Source of the DNA: Streptosporangium canum
GTDB lineage: Bacteria; Actinomycetota; Actinomycetes; Streptosporangiales; Streptosporangiaceae
Direction: 5' to 3'
Length of the DNA: 64,000 bases
Assembly: GCF_900113865.1 (NCBI RefSeq)
Contig: NZ_FOQY01000001.1
Span: 194,877 to 258,876, forward strand
The notes beneath the pieces are model-generated. The model had not been told where the DNA came from. It made no database searches and worked only from the letters and a program-made list of their open reading frames with translations. Shown here piece by piece: positions 54,088-62,974 of this stretch. A program made the translations under genes and the position numbers. Numbering within the stretch: the first letter of the stretch is position 1; each line of letters starts with the position of its first letter.

Positions 54088-55167
54088 TCACGACTGCCAT
54101 TTGAGGCGCGCGAATCCGGGCTTGATGACACCGTTGATGAGCGCCAGACGCTCGTCGAACGGCAGGAACGCCGACTTCATGGCGTTGATCGTGAACCACT
54201 GCATGTCGTCCCAGCCGTAGCCGAAGGCCTCCGACAGCTTGGCGAACTCCTCCGAGACGGAGGTCGCGCTCATCAGCCGGTTGTCGGTGTTGACCGTGAC
54301 CCGGAAGTTCAGTCGGCGGAGCAGGCCGATCGGGTGCTCGGCGATGGAGGTCGCGGCACCGGTCTGCAGGTTGGAGGTCGGGCACATCTCCAGCGGGATG
54401 CGCTTGTCGCGGACGTAGGCCGCGAGGCGGCCGAGCTTGGCCTCCCCCTCGCCGGACACCGTGATGTCGTCGATGATCCGGACACCGTGGCCGAGACGGT
54501 CGGCGCCGCACCACTGGATCGCCTGCCAGATCGACGGCAGGCCGAAGGCCTCGCCGGCGTGGATGGTGAAGTGGGCGTTCTCGCGCTGGAGGTATTCGAA
54601 GGCGTCGAGGTGGCGCGTGGGAGGGTAGCCCGCCTCCGCCCCGGCGATGTCGAAGCCCGCCACGCCGACGTCGCGGTAGCGGACCGCCAGCTCGGCGATC
54701 TCCCTGGACCTGGCCTGGTGGCGCATCGCGGTGAGCAGCGTGCCCACCCGGATGCCACGGCCCTCGGAGCCGGCCCTGAACCCCTCCTGCACGGCCTCGA
54801 TGACCTCTTCGAGGCTGAGACCCGCGGAGGTGTGCTGCTCGGGCGCGTAGCGCACCTCCGCGTAGACGACGCCGTCGGCGGCCAGGTCCTCGGCGCACTC
54901 GGCGGCGACCCGGACCAGCGACTCGCGGGTCTGCATGACGCCGACCGTGTGGTCGAAGGTCTCCAGGTAGCGCTCCAGCGAGCCGGAGTCGGAGGCCTCC
55001 TGGAACCAGGTCCGCAGGCCGTCCGTGTCGGTCGTGGGCAGCCGGTCGTAACCCGACTCGGCGGCCAGCTCGATGATGGTCTCGGGCCGCAGGCCACCGT
55101 CAAGGTGATCGTGGAGCAACACCTTCGGAGCCCGGCGTATCTCCTCAAGGGTGGGAAGCTGACTCAT
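54088..55167 (-). CDS. add: adenosine deaminase
   Basis: A 359-residue enzyme (start [20 protein letters not shown]) converting adenosine to inosine. The metal and catalytic motifs are present: [11 protein letters not shown] (HxH), [22 protein letters not shown] and [12 protein letters not shown]. The product inosine is the substrate for the PNP encoded at 49137. No signal peptide; cytoplasmic. Confidence 0.96.
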   Translation of the reverse strand: MSQLPTLEEIRRAPKVLLHDHLDGGLRPETIIELAAESGYDRLPTTDTDGLRTWFQEASDSGSLERYLETFDHTVGVMQTRESLVRVAAECAEDLAADGVVYAEVRYAPEQHTSAGLSLEEVIEAVQEGFRAGSEGRGIRVGTLLTAMRHQARSREIAELAVRYRDVGVAGFDIAGAEAGYPPTRHLDAFEYLQRENAHFTIHAGEAFGLPSIWQAIQWCGADRLGHGVRIIDDITVSGEGEAKLGRLAAYVRDKRIPLEMCPTSNLQTGAATSIAEHPIGLLRRLNFRVTVNTDNRLMSATSVSEEFAKLSEAFGYGWDDMQWFTINAMKSAFLPFDERLALINGVIKPGFARLKWQS

Positions 55168-55348
55168 CTCATCACCTTACCGTCGGGTGCCTAATCACAG
55201 ATCTTGCGAGCATGTGCGGCCGTGTGCAGGTCGCGCGATGTACGGCGCGGCCTCCCCCGGCGCCGATGAGGGCCTCGGTGGAAACGGGAGGCCCCGCGTT
55301 CACGGCGGTGCGGGGACCGCGCGGCCACACGGCCGCAGGGCCGTCCGC
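55168..55348. other. intergenic region between add and the repeat array
   Basis: No gene is seen. It lies upstream of add and likely holds its promoter. Short frames here are Arg/Pro-rich and look like chance. Confidence 0.4.
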
Positions 55349-55477
55349 CGCGGTTGACGGAACCGGCGGTCATCCGTCGCGGTTGACGGAACCGGCGGTC
55401 ATCCGTCGCGGTTGACGGAACCGGCGGTCATCCGTCGCGGTTGACGGAATCGGCGGTCATCCGTCGCGGTTGACGGA
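55349..55477 (-). repeat. 29-bp tandem repeat, about 4.4 copies
   Basis: The unit CGCGGTTGACGGAACCGGCG plus GTCATCCGT is repeated at 55349, 55378, 55407 and 55436 with one base change in the fourth copy (C to T), then a 13-base partial. The rightmost units cover the stop codon of the cupin gene (VNRDG-stop on the minus strand), so the array is a run of copies of that gene's 3' end. Confidence 0.9.
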
Positions 55478-55810
55478 CTCGGGAGAGAAGGCGGGGACGC
55501 AGACGGCGACATACTCGGCGCCCTCGGGGCCGCAGCTGTAGCGGATCTTCTCCCCCGGCTCGCTCACGAACGCCTGCCCGGCGTTGACCTCGGTCGTGCC
55601 GCCCTCGTGCTCCACGATGACCGTCCCCTTGAGCACCAGCGTGTATTCGCCGAACTCCGGCGTCTGGGCCGGCTCGTCCCACCCGGCCGGGGCCTTCATG
55701 TGCGCGATCGAGATCCGGCTGTCGTCGCTGTTGACCCTGCCGACGTACTCGTCGATGGTCTTGCCGCCGGGGACCGGGATCCGCGTCGCGCTGTCGATTT
55801 TGCGTACCAT
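55457..55810 (-). CDS. cupin domain-containing protein
   Basis: A 117-residue single-domain cupin: GEYTLVLKGTVIVEHEGG and NAGQAFVSEPGEKIRYSCG match the two cupin motifs, with EFGEYT giving part of the metal site; the usual His pair is not obvious, so metal binding is uncertain. It ends in PESVNRDG, the sequence copied in the downstream repeat. Small cupins of this type often bind a sugar or isomerise a metabolite. It is transcribed after the AMIN-like lipoprotein gene only if that transcript reads through 21 bases. Confidence 0.8.
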   Translation of the reverse strand: MVRKIDSATRIPVPGGKTIDEYVGRVNSDDSRISIAHMKAPAGWDEPAQTPEFGEYTLVLKGTVIVEHEGGTTEVNAGQAFVSEPGEKIRYSCGPEGAEYVAVCVPAFSPESVNRDG

Positions 55811-55831
55811 CAGGCCAGTCTGTCATCGCTC

Positions 55832-56437
55832 TCAGTGCGCGACGTCGATGACCAGCCGGTCCGGTTTCTTCTGTTCGGTCACCCGGAAGGCCGCCTTGCG
55901 GTCGAGGACGATGCCCACGCCGACCACGGCCTCGAAGTCACCCGTCTTGACCACGTTCCGCACGTTGCCCAGCGCGGCCTGGAAGATCGGCCCGCCCGCC
56001 CAGGTCGGGCTGCCCGACTGGGTGTGCGCGCCGGCCGGGTGCATCGACACCTGGAGGTAGGCCCCGCCCTGGACGTCGATCGGCTCGCCCGACCCGTCCT
56101 GGACGAGCTCGGGCACCCACCGCACGCTGTATCCCGGCAGGCCGCCCTTCAGGTCGATCACCACCCGGTCGAATCCTCCGTGCTCGGCGAAGCGCACCCC
56201 GGTGACGGTCGGCGGCTCGTCGACGGCGTGCTTGACCTCGACCTCCTTGGTGCTCGTCGGCGGCTTGGGCCCGGCCTTCGAGGGGGCGGCGGGCGAGGAG
56301 GGCGGCGGAGTCGGAGCCGCCGTGGGAGCGGGCGAGGACGAGGACACCGACGCGGCCTCCGGTGGCGCGGCGGCGCCGCATCCGGCGGCGAACAGGACGA
56401 GCGGGACGAGGGCGAGTGCGACGCTGGTGCGCTTCAT
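55832..56437 (-). CDS. AMIN-like domain lipoprotein
   Basis: A 201-residue exported protein. The signal peptide MKRTSVALALVPLVLFAAGC has a lipobox (FAAGC, Cys20), followed by a Pro/Ser/Ala-rich tether of about 45 residues. The body (VTGVRFAEHGGFDRVVIDL, VGVGIVLDRKAAFRV, RLVIDVAH) matches the AMIN-like fold known from actinobacterial lipoproteins. Likely cell-wall associated. It lies 21 bases upstream of the cupin gene. Confidence 0.85.
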   Translation of the reverse strand: MKRTSVALALVPLVLFAAGCGAAAPPEAASVSSSSPAPTAAPTPPPSSPAAPSKAGPKPPTSTKEVEVKHAVDEPPTVTGVRFAEHGGFDRVVIDLKGGLPGYSVRWVPELVQDGSGEPIDVQGGAYLQVSMHPAGAHTQSGSPTWAGGPIFQAALGNVRNVVKTGDFEAVVGVGIVLDRKAAFRVTEQKKPDRLVIDVAH

Positions 56438-56578
56438 GGTGGGCCTCCTGGCTCGTTAGATGCCCCGGACCCGGGAGTGGTTCACCCCACGGGCCGGATC
56501 AGCCGCGGCCGGATCGTGACAGCGGGTCGAGGAAGGAGTCATGGATCCCGCCGGCGGCCGGGACGGCGACACGCGACA

Positions 56579-56613
56579 GGCCGCCGCCGGCCCCCCCGTC
56601 CCCGGCGGCGGCC
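56579..56613. terminator. hairpin terminator downstream of the MFS gene
   Basis: A perfect 12-bp stem GGCCGCCGCCGG / CCGGCGGCGGCC with an 11-base loop lies 50 bases beyond the MFS stop. Confidence 0.6.
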
Positions 56614-56663
56614 GTCCCGCGCTCCGCGCCGGGCCGTGTGCCCCGGGCGGCGCGCGAGTGCCG

Positions 56664-58088
56664 TCAGACGGTCTCCAGCACCCTCTCGTCCTCGACGGGG
56701 GCGGCCGTACGGGGACGGCGGAGACCGGTGAGGGCGATCACCAGGCCGACCAGCCCGAGGATGCCGGAGACCGCGATCGCGGCGCGGAAGCCGTCGATCG
56801 GGTCGGCGCTCGTGTTCGAGGTGAGCACCGCCGTCACGATGGCCAGCACGACCGCGCCGCCGACCTGCCCGGAGGTGTTGAGCAGGCCGGAGGCCAGCCC
56901 CTGCTCGTCGTCCGCGACGCCGTTGGTGGCCTGGATGTTCAGCGAGGGGAAGGACAGGGCGAAGGCGATGCCCAGCAGGACCATGCCGGGGATGATGAGG
57001 GTGGCCAGGCTGGGGGCGCCGTCCACCCGCAGGAAGAAGGCGTATCCGGCGGCCAGCGCGGCCGAGCCGATCACGATCAGCCGGGCGGTGCCGAACCGGT
57101 CGGCCAGGCTGCCCATCTTGGTGGACGTCACGGCCACCAGCAGTCCGGCGGGCAGGAACGCCAGGGCGGTCTCCAGCGCCGACCAGTGCAGGAAGTTCTG
57201 GAAGTACTGCATGGCCACGAACTGGAAGCCGACGTAGGAGCCGAACAGGATCACCAGGCCGAGGTTGGCCCGGACGATCGGCCCCGAGCGCAGGATGCCG
57301 AGCCGTACCAGCGGGTGCCTGACCCGCTGCTCGGCCAGCACGAACACGACCAGCAGGGCCACGGCGGCGGCGAGGGTGGCGATCGTGCGGACCGAGCCCC
57401 AGCCCACCTCGGGGGCCTCCACCACGGCGAACACCAGCAGCAGCATCGAGGCGGTGATGGTCGTCGCGCCGATGAGGTCGTAGCCGCCCTCGGCCCTCTC
57501 CTCGCGGTGCTTGGGCAGGAACCTCAGGGCCGCGACCAGGGCGATGATCGCGACGGGGACCGGCATGAGGAAGGTCCAGCGCCAGCCGAGCTCGGTCAGG
57601 AATCCCGAGATGACCAGGCCCAGGGAGAAGCCGCTGGCGCCGGAGGCGGTGAAGATGCTGAGGGCCCTGTTGCGGGCCGGGCCCTCGGCGAAGGTCGTGG
57701 TGATGATGGACAGCGCGGCGGGAGCGGTGAAGGCGGCGCTGATCCCCTTGATGAAGCGGGCGGCGATCAGCAGCGTGCCGTCGCTGACCAGGCCGCCGAG
57801 CAGAGAGGCCACGGCGAAGACCGCCAGCGCGACCAGGAAGACCCTGCGCCGCCCGAGCAGGTCGGCGGTGCGGCCCCCGAGCAGGAGCAGACCGCCGTAT
57901 CCGAGCACGTAGCCGCTGACCACCCATTGCAGGGAGGAGGTGGACAGGCCGAGGTCGGCCTGGATGGACGGCAGGGCGACGCCCACCATCGAGACGTCGA
58001 GGGCGTCGAGGAACACGACGGCGCAGAGCACCGTGAGCGCGGCCCAGAGGCGCGCGTCCCAGCGCCCGCCGTTGGAGGAGGGGATCAT
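56664..58088 (-). CDS. MFS efflux transporter (DHA2-like)
   Basis: A 474-residue transporter with about 14 TM helices, in the style of DHA2 drug/proton antiporters. Start ATG 58088 (MIPSSNGGRWDARLW). The first helix carries LDALDVSMVGVALPSIQADL (motif C/D1-like), the loop 2-3 motif GGRTADLLGRRRVF is motif A. It is divergent from a marR gene with shared operator-like DNA, the usual drug-sensing pair. Confidence 0.9.
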   Translation of the reverse strand: MIPSSNGGRWDARLWAALTVLCAVVFLDALDVSMVGVALPSIQADLGLSTSSLQWVVSGYVLGYGGLLLLGGRTADLLGRRRVFLVALAVFAVASLLGGLVSDGTLLIAARFIKGISAAFTAPAALSIITTTFAEGPARNRALSIFTASGASGFSLGLVISGFLTELGWRWTFLMPVPVAIIALVAALRFLPKHREERAEGGYDLIGATTITASMLLLVFAVVEAPEVGWGSVRTIATLAAAVALLVVFVLAEQRVRHPLVRLGILRSGPIVRANLGLVILFGSYVGFQFVAMQYFQNFLHWSALETALAFLPAGLLVAVTSTKMGSLADRFGTARLIVIGSAALAAGYAFFLRVDGAPSLATLIIPGMVLLGIAFALSFPSLNIQATNGVADDEQGLASGLLNTSGQVGGAVVLAIVTAVLTSNTSADPIDGFRAAIAVSGILGLVGLVIALTGLRRPRTAAPVEDERVLETV

Positions 58089-58119
58089 GTCGGCCAACAA
58101 TACATGCAGACGCATCTAA

Positions 58120-58144
58120 TGCAAGTGAATTTAATTCGCATGCA
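58120..58144. promoter_or_regulatory. MarR operator candidate in the divergent promoter
   Basis: A 25-base imperfect palindrome (TGCAAGTGAATT and AATTCGCATGCA) in an A/T-rich 87-base divergent gap; ATGCA-like half-sites repeat around it (58104, 58118, 58139). Confidence 0.5.
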
Positions 58145-58175
58145 TTTAATGTTCGCGCATGGTACGATCCGCGGC

Positions 58176-58604
58176 ATGAGCGAGGAGTACGCCGTCCGCG
58201 CGTGGCGAGATGTGCTGGCCAAACATGCCGCTGCCGCCTGCGCGCTGGAGCGTGAGCTCTCCGAGCGACACCGGCTCGGGATGAGCGAGTTCGAGGTCCT
58301 GGAGCGGATGGTCGAGGGCGGCCAGGAGAAATACCGGGTCCAGGAGGTGGCCGACGCGGTCCACCTGAGCCAGAGCGCCTGCTCACGGCTGATCGCCCGC
58401 CTGGAGAAGTCGGGCCTGGTCTGCCGGGGCATGTGCGAGGCCGACCGGCGGGGCGTCTTCGTCCTCATCACCGACGAGGGCCGCGCGCGTCACGCGGCGG
58501 CGCTGACCACCCATCGCACCGTGCTGGCGGACATCTTCGGCCCCGAGCGGCCCACACACTCCGAGCAGCCCACACGGTCCGAACGCGCCGCCGTCCAGGC
58601 CTGA
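58176..58604 (+). CDS. MarR family transcriptional regulator
   Basis: A 142-residue MarR-type repressor (start ATG 58176, MSEEYAVRAWRDVLAKHA). The winged helix is at about 50-100: YRVQEVADAVHLSQSACSRL is the recognition helix region, DRRGVFVLITDEGRARHAA the wing. It most likely represses itself and the divergent efflux gene until a drug ligand binds. The C-terminal tail PTHSEQPTRSERAAVQA is not conserved. Confidence 0.9.
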   Translation: MSEEYAVRAWRDVLAKHAAAACALERELSERHRLGMSEFEVLERMVEGGQEKYRVQEVADAVHLSQSACSRLIARLEKSGLVCRGMCEADRRGVFVLITDEGRARHAAALTTHRTVLADIFGPERPTHSEQPTRSERAAVQA

Positions 58605-58861
58605 GCGCCTCACCGCCCGAGCCCGAACGGCCCGCCGTCCGAACGCGTGCCGCAGGACCCGCCGCCCCTGGGCGCCGCCGTACCCGGGCGGGTGCCAGAA
58701 CGCCCCGGGAGGGCTCCGTGGGGCCGTCTCCCCTGCCTTGACAAGTCTCAGACGCCCCAGACGCGCCACCGGCGTCCGGACCCCTCTCCGGACCGTTCAG
58801 CCCCGCGGACAGGGCCGCCTCCCGGCCCTGCCGGGCGGGGAGGCGGTCCGTCGGGCGTCGC
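58605..58861. other. intergenic region between marR and deoA
   Basis: About 257 bases without a gene; it contains the deoA terminator hairpin listed separately. Nothing else is recognised. Confidence 0.4.
58815..58846 (-). terminator. strong hairpin terminator of the deoA operon
   Basis: A 14-bp stem (CCGCCTCCCGGCCC / GGGCGGGGAGGCGG, one mismatch, 4-base loop) lies 16 bases past the deoA stop. Confidence 0.65.
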
Positions 58862-60142
58862 TCAGGCGGTGATGCGGTCGATCACCAGGGGGAGCAGACC
58901 GGGGTCGGCGGTCTCGCCGATCACGTAGGCGCCCTCCAGCGCGGCGAGCGCCCGCTCGAAGCGGGACGTCTCGTCGGCGTGCAGGGTCATCAGCGGCTGC
59001 CCCTCGCGGACCAGGTCGCCCGGCTTGGCGTGCAGCATGATGCCCGCGCCGAAGGACACCGGGTCCTCCTTGCGCTCACGGCCCGCGCCGAGCCGCCAGG
59101 CGGCCAGGCCCACGCCGTACGCGTCGAGTCCGGCCAGCACCCCGGACGAGGGCGCGGTGATCTCCAGGGTCTCGGCAGCCCTCGGCAGCAGGGCGTCCGG
59201 GTCGCCGCCCTGCGCGCTGATCATCCGGCGCCAGGCGTCCATCGCCGAACCGTCCTTCAGCGCCCGCTCCGGGTCCTTGCCCCCGGACAGGCCCGCGGCC
59301 TGCAGCATCTCGCGCGCCAGCCGTACGGTCAGCTCGACCACGTCGTCGGGCCCGCCGCCGGCGAGCACCTCGACGGACTCGGTGACCTCCAGGGCGTTGC
59401 CCACGGCGCGGCCCAGCGGCCGGTCCATGGCGGTGAGCAGCGCGACGGTCTCGACGCCGGCGTCGGTGCCCAGCTCGACCATGGTCGTGGCCAGCTCGCG
59501 GGCCCGCTCCACGGTCTTCATGAAGGCACCGGAGCCGACCTTGACGTCCAGCACCAGCGCCCCGGTGCCCTCCGCGATCTTCTTCGACATGATCGAGGAG
59601 GCGATCAGCGGGATCGACTCGACGGTGCCGGTGACGTCGCGCAGCGCGTAGAGCTTCTTGTCGGCCGGGGCCAGCCCGTCACCCGCCGCGCAGATGACCG
59701 CGCCGGCCGCACCGAGCACGTCGAGCATCTCCCGGTTGGACAGGGACGCCCGCCAGCCCGGGATGGACTCCAGCTTGTCCAGGGTGCCGCCGGTGTGGCC
59801 GAGTCCCCGGCCGGAGAGCTGGGGCACGTAGCCGCCGCACGCGGCGACCAGCGGGGCCAGCGGCAGCGTGATCTTGTCGCCGACGCCGCCGGTGGAGTGC
59901 TTGTCGGTGGTACGGCCGGGCAGCGCCGCCCAGTCCATCCGGGCCCCGGACCGGATCATGGCCTGGGTCCACTCGCCGATCTCCCGCCGGGTCATGCCGT
60001 TGAGCAGGATCGCCATCGCGAGGGAGGACATCTGCTCGTCGGCGACGACGCCCTTGGTGTAGGCGTCGATCACCCAGTCGATCTGCTCGACGGACAGCTC
60101 CCGGCCGTCCCGCTTGGTGACGATGACGTCGATCACGTCCAT
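58862..60142 (-). CDS. deoA: thymidine phosphorylase
   Basis: A 426-residue dimeric pyrimidine nucleoside phosphorylase (start ATG 60142, MDVIDVIVTKRDGREL). The signature KHSTGGVGDKITL and the phosphate/substrate region GRGLGHTGGTLDKLESIPG are intact. It releases thymine or uracil and the sugar-1-phosphate. Two bases separate it from cdd upstream; it is the last gene of the salvage operon. Confidence 0.96.
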   Translation of the reverse strand: MDVIDVIVTKRDGRELSVEQIDWVIDAYTKGVVADEQMSSLAMAILLNGMTRREIGEWTQAMIRSGARMDWAALPGRTTDKHSTGGVGDKITLPLAPLVAACGGYVPQLSGRGLGHTGGTLDKLESIPGWRASLSNREMLDVLGAAGAVICAAGDGLAPADKKLYALRDVTGTVESIPLIASSIMSKKIAEGTGALVLDVKVGSGAFMKTVERARELATTMVELGTDAGVETVALLTAMDRPLGRAVGNALEVTESVEVLAGGGPDDVVELTVRLAREMLQAAGLSGGKDPERALKDGSAMDAWRRMISAQGGDPDALLPRAAETLEITAPSSGVLAGLDAYGVGLAAWRLGAGRERKEDPVSFGAGIMLHAKPGDLVREGQPLMTLHADETSRFERALAALEGAYVIGETADPGLLPLVIDRITA

Positions 60143-60144
60143 GC

Positions 60145-60543
60145 TCAAGCCCCCCGGCTCAGATCTTCGGGTCCGAAGGCGTACGGCAGGATCTCCGCCA
60201 TCGGCTTGGGACCGTCCACGGTCTCCACGAGCAGCCCGGCACCGCCGAACTCGTACAGGAGCTGGCGGCACCGCCCGCACGGCATGAGCAGCTCCTCGTG
60301 CCCGTCCACGCAGGTGAAGGCGATCAGCCGGCCGCCGCCGGTGGCCTGCAGCGCGGACACCAGCCCGCACTCCGCGCACAGCCCGACGCCGTAGGAGGCG
60401 TTCTCCACGTTGCAGCCGGACACGATCCGGCCGTCGTCCACCAGCGCGGCGGCGCCGACGGGGAACTTGGAGTAGGGGGCGTAGGCGTTCGCCATGGCCC
60501 GTACGGCCTCCGCCTTCAGCGCGGCCCAGTCGATCAGGTCCAT
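60145..60543 (-). CDS. cdd: cytidine deaminase
   Basis: A 132-residue tetrameric-type enzyme turning cytidine into uridine. The zinc site is CAE in GLCAECGLVSALQ with PCGRC in LMPCGRCRQLL, and NVENASYG is the nucleoside-binding motif. The ATG shares a base with the upstream permease stop (TGATG). Confidence 0.96.
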   Translation of the reverse strand: MDLIDWAALKAEAVRAMANAYAPYSKFPVGAAALVDDGRIVSGCNVENASYGVGLCAECGLVSALQATGGGRLIAFTCVDGHEELLMPCGRCRQLLYEFGGAGLLVETVDGPKPMAEILPYAFGPEDLSRGA

Positions 60544-61832
60544 CAGTGCTGTTCCCCTCGGCGATAGCGCACACCGTCGGCCTTGGGCATTCGCAGGCTC
60601 TGCGAAGCCGCCGAAAGAACCAGCAGCGTCAGCACGTGCGGCGTGATGAAAACGAACTCGTTGGGCAGCTTGTCGACGGTCATCCAGAGCCAGAGCAGCA
60701 CGATGGCGGCGAGCGAGGCCGCCACCGCGCCGGTGTACTGCCTGACACCGGGCTCGCCCGCGGCCAGGCGCCTGCGGACCTCCGCGCCGGTGTAGATGAG
60801 CAGCAGCAGTGCGCCGAAGAGCAGCAGCCCGGTGACGGCCTGGGAGCTGCGTAGCTGCAGGCCATCGGCATAGCCGAACAGGGAGGCGCCGGCGGCGAGA
60901 CCGCCCGGCCGCCAGTTACCGAAGATCATTGCCGCCAGGCCGATGAACCCCCGGCCCGCGGTCTGCCCCTCGACGTACTTGGTGGTGACGAAGACCAGGA
61001 ACACGCCGCCGAGACCGGCCAGCGCGCCCGAGATGACGGTCGCGACGTATTTGGTCAGGTAGACGTTGACACCCAGCGACTCCGCCGCCCACGGGTTCTC
61101 TCCGCAGGAGCGCAGCCGGAGCCCGAAGGCCGTGCGCCAGAGCACGAAGAACGTCAGCGGGATCAGCGCCACCGCCAGGATGACCAGCACGTTCACATCA
61201 TGCGTGAGGCCGCGCAGGATCCCCGCGACATCCGAGATCAGGAACCAGTGCGTGCTCTCCAGCTTCCCGAGCAGATCGGGACCGTCGGACAGGAGCGGCA
61301 GGCTGACGCTCGGCGCCTCGGAGGCGAGTGTGGGCGACGTCGTGATGCCCGCGCCCTTCTCGGCCGCGGGCGTGCCCTGGGCGTACAGCACCTCGGACAG
61401 GAAGCGGGTGACGCCCGGCCCCAGGAGGTTGATCGCCACGCCGCTGATGATGTGGTCGACGCCGAACGACACGGTCGCGATCGCGTGGATCAGGCCGCCG
61501 AGCGCCCCGCCGATCAGACCGGCGATCAGCGCCGCGGCGGCTCCCCACTGGTAGCCGGCCCATCCGGCGAACCAGGTGCCGAGCACCATCATGCCTTCGA
61601 GGCCGATGTTGACGATGCCCGCCCGCTCGGCCCACAGGCCGCCGAGTCCGGCCAGCGCGATGGGCACGGCGAGCAGCAGGGCCGCCGCGAACGTTCCCGA
61701 CGAGGTGAGATCGGGGGCGTCCGCGACGACGCGGGCGAGCGACAGGAGCAGGATGAGCAGCGCCACACCGATGAGCGCCAGATGGTAACGGCGCACACGG
61801 CGGGCCTCGGAGGCTGCCACGGACGTGGTCAT
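60543..61832 (-). CDS. nucleoside ABC transporter permease 1
   Basis: A 429-residue permease with about 9-10 TM helices (start ATG 61832, MTTSVAASEARRVRRYH). GGLWAERAGIVNIGLEGMMV is the conserved motif of BmpC/YufQ-type nucleoside permeases. It overlaps cdd downstream and the second permease upstream by ATGA. Import of nucleosides is inferred from the surrounding salvage genes. Confidence 0.9.
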   Translation of the reverse strand: MTTSVAASEARRVRRYHLALIGVALLILLLSLARVVADAPDLTSSGTFAAALLLAVPIALAGLGGLWAERAGIVNIGLEGMMVLGTWFAGWAGYQWGAAAALIAGLIGGALGGLIHAIATVSFGVDHIISGVAINLLGPGVTRFLSEVLYAQGTPAAEKGAGITTSPTLASEAPSVSLPLLSDGPDLLGKLESTHWFLISDVAGILRGLTHDVNVLVILAVALIPLTFFVLWRTAFGLRLRSCGENPWAAESLGVNVYLTKYVATVISGALAGLGGVFLVFVTTKYVEGQTAGRGFIGLAAMIFGNWRPGGLAAGASLFGYADGLQLRSSQAVTGLLLFGALLLLIYTGAEVRRRLAAGEPGVRQYTGAVAASLAAIVLLWLWMTVDKLPNEFVFITPHVLTLLVLSAASQSLRMPKADGVRYRRGEQH

Positions 61833-62974
61833 GCGGCCACCTCTGCTTGGGCTTGGCTGGTGGTGTCGAGTTGGCGGGCGGCCCGCCGTTCCTCCTGGCG
61901 CATCGACATCCGGCTGGTGATCTCGTTGGCGATCACGACCAGGAGCACGATCGTGCCCTGGATGATGGCGATGACCGAGGGCGGGATGTCGGCGAACTGG
62001 AGCGGGGCGGCGGCCCGGTCGAGGAAGCCGAAGAGCAGCGCGGCCACCGCGATGCCGACCGGCTTGTTCCTGCCGAGCAGGGCGACCGCGATGCCGAGGA
62101 AGCCGAGGCCCGCGGTGAAGTTCGAGCCGTAGGCGTGGGTGCGGCCGAGGATCTCCGGCATGCCGATGAGGCCGGCGATGGCGCCGGAGAGGACCATCGC
62201 GGAGATCACCATGCGCTTGGGGTTGACCCCCGAGGCGAGGGCGGCCGAGGCGTTCAGGCCGCTGGCCTTGAGCTCGAAGCCGAACCTGGTCCGTTCGAGC
62301 ACCACCCAGATGATCACACCCACCAGGATCGCGACGGTCAGGAAGCCCCACAGGCCACCGCGCGGGGCCGGCAGGCCGAACATCTCGAACAGGAAGTTCA
62401 GGTTGGGGAACCAGGCCGACTCGGGCAGCTGCGGGGTGGACGTCGTGAGCTGGCCGGCCTCCCGCTCCCCGGTGAACGGGCCCCGGACCAGGAAGGCGGC
62501 GAGGTTGATCGCGATGTAGTTGAGCATGATCGTGGAGATCACCTCGTTCACGCCGCGCGTCACCTTGAGCACGGCCGGAATCAGCGCGTAGAGACCGCCC
62601 ACCAGCATCGCCACGACGACGATCAACGTGATCTGGATCGGGCCGGGCAGCACGAACTGGGAGCCCACGAACGCGGCGACGATCGCCGCGATGCGGTACT
62701 GGCCCTCGATGCCGATGTTGAAGAGGTTCATCCGGAAACCGATGGCGACCGCGAGACCGGCGATGAACAGCGGGACGGCGCGGTTGAGGATGAAGGCGAC
62801 GGCGGTGGCCACCTGCGCCTGGGTGTCGCCGAAGTCGAACATCGCCTCCAGGGCGGTGATCGGGCTGGCCTCGGCCGCGAGGATCGCGACACTCGATATC
62901 GCGACGGCCAGCAGGACCGCCACCGCCGCGCCCGCCAGGGTCAGCAGCGTGCGTTGCAGCCTCGCGGGCATCAT
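61829..62974 (-). CDS. nucleoside ABC transporter permease 2
   Basis: A 381-residue permease (start ATG 62974, MMPARLQRTLLTLAGAAVAV) with about 8-10 TM helices and the family motif RMNLFNIGIEGQYRIAAI. It pairs with permease 1 and the ATPase, with 4-base overlaps on both sides. Confidence 0.9.
   Translation of the reverse strand: MMPARLQRTLLTLAGAAVAVLLAVAISSVAILAAEASPITALEAMFDFGDTQAQVATAVAFILNRAVPLFIAGLAVAIGFRMNLFNIGIEGQYRIAAIVAAFVGSQFVLPGPIQITLIVVVAMLVGGLYALIPAVLKVTRGVNEVISTIMLNYIAINLAAFLVRGPFTGEREAGQLTTSTPQLPESAWFPNLNFLFEMFGLPAPRGGLWGFLTVAILVGVIIWVVLERTRFGFELKASGLNASAALASGVNPKRMVISAMVLSGAIAGLIGMPEILGRTHAYGSNFTAGLGFLGIAVALLGRNKPVGIAVAALLFGFLDRAAAPLQFADIPPSVIAIIQGTIVLLVVIANEITSRMSMRQEERRAARQLDTTSQAQAEVAA

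Noticed and set aside
55349..55477. Considered as a CRISPR array
   Set aside because: Repeats are directly adjacent with no spacers and include a gene's stop codon; no cas genes are near.
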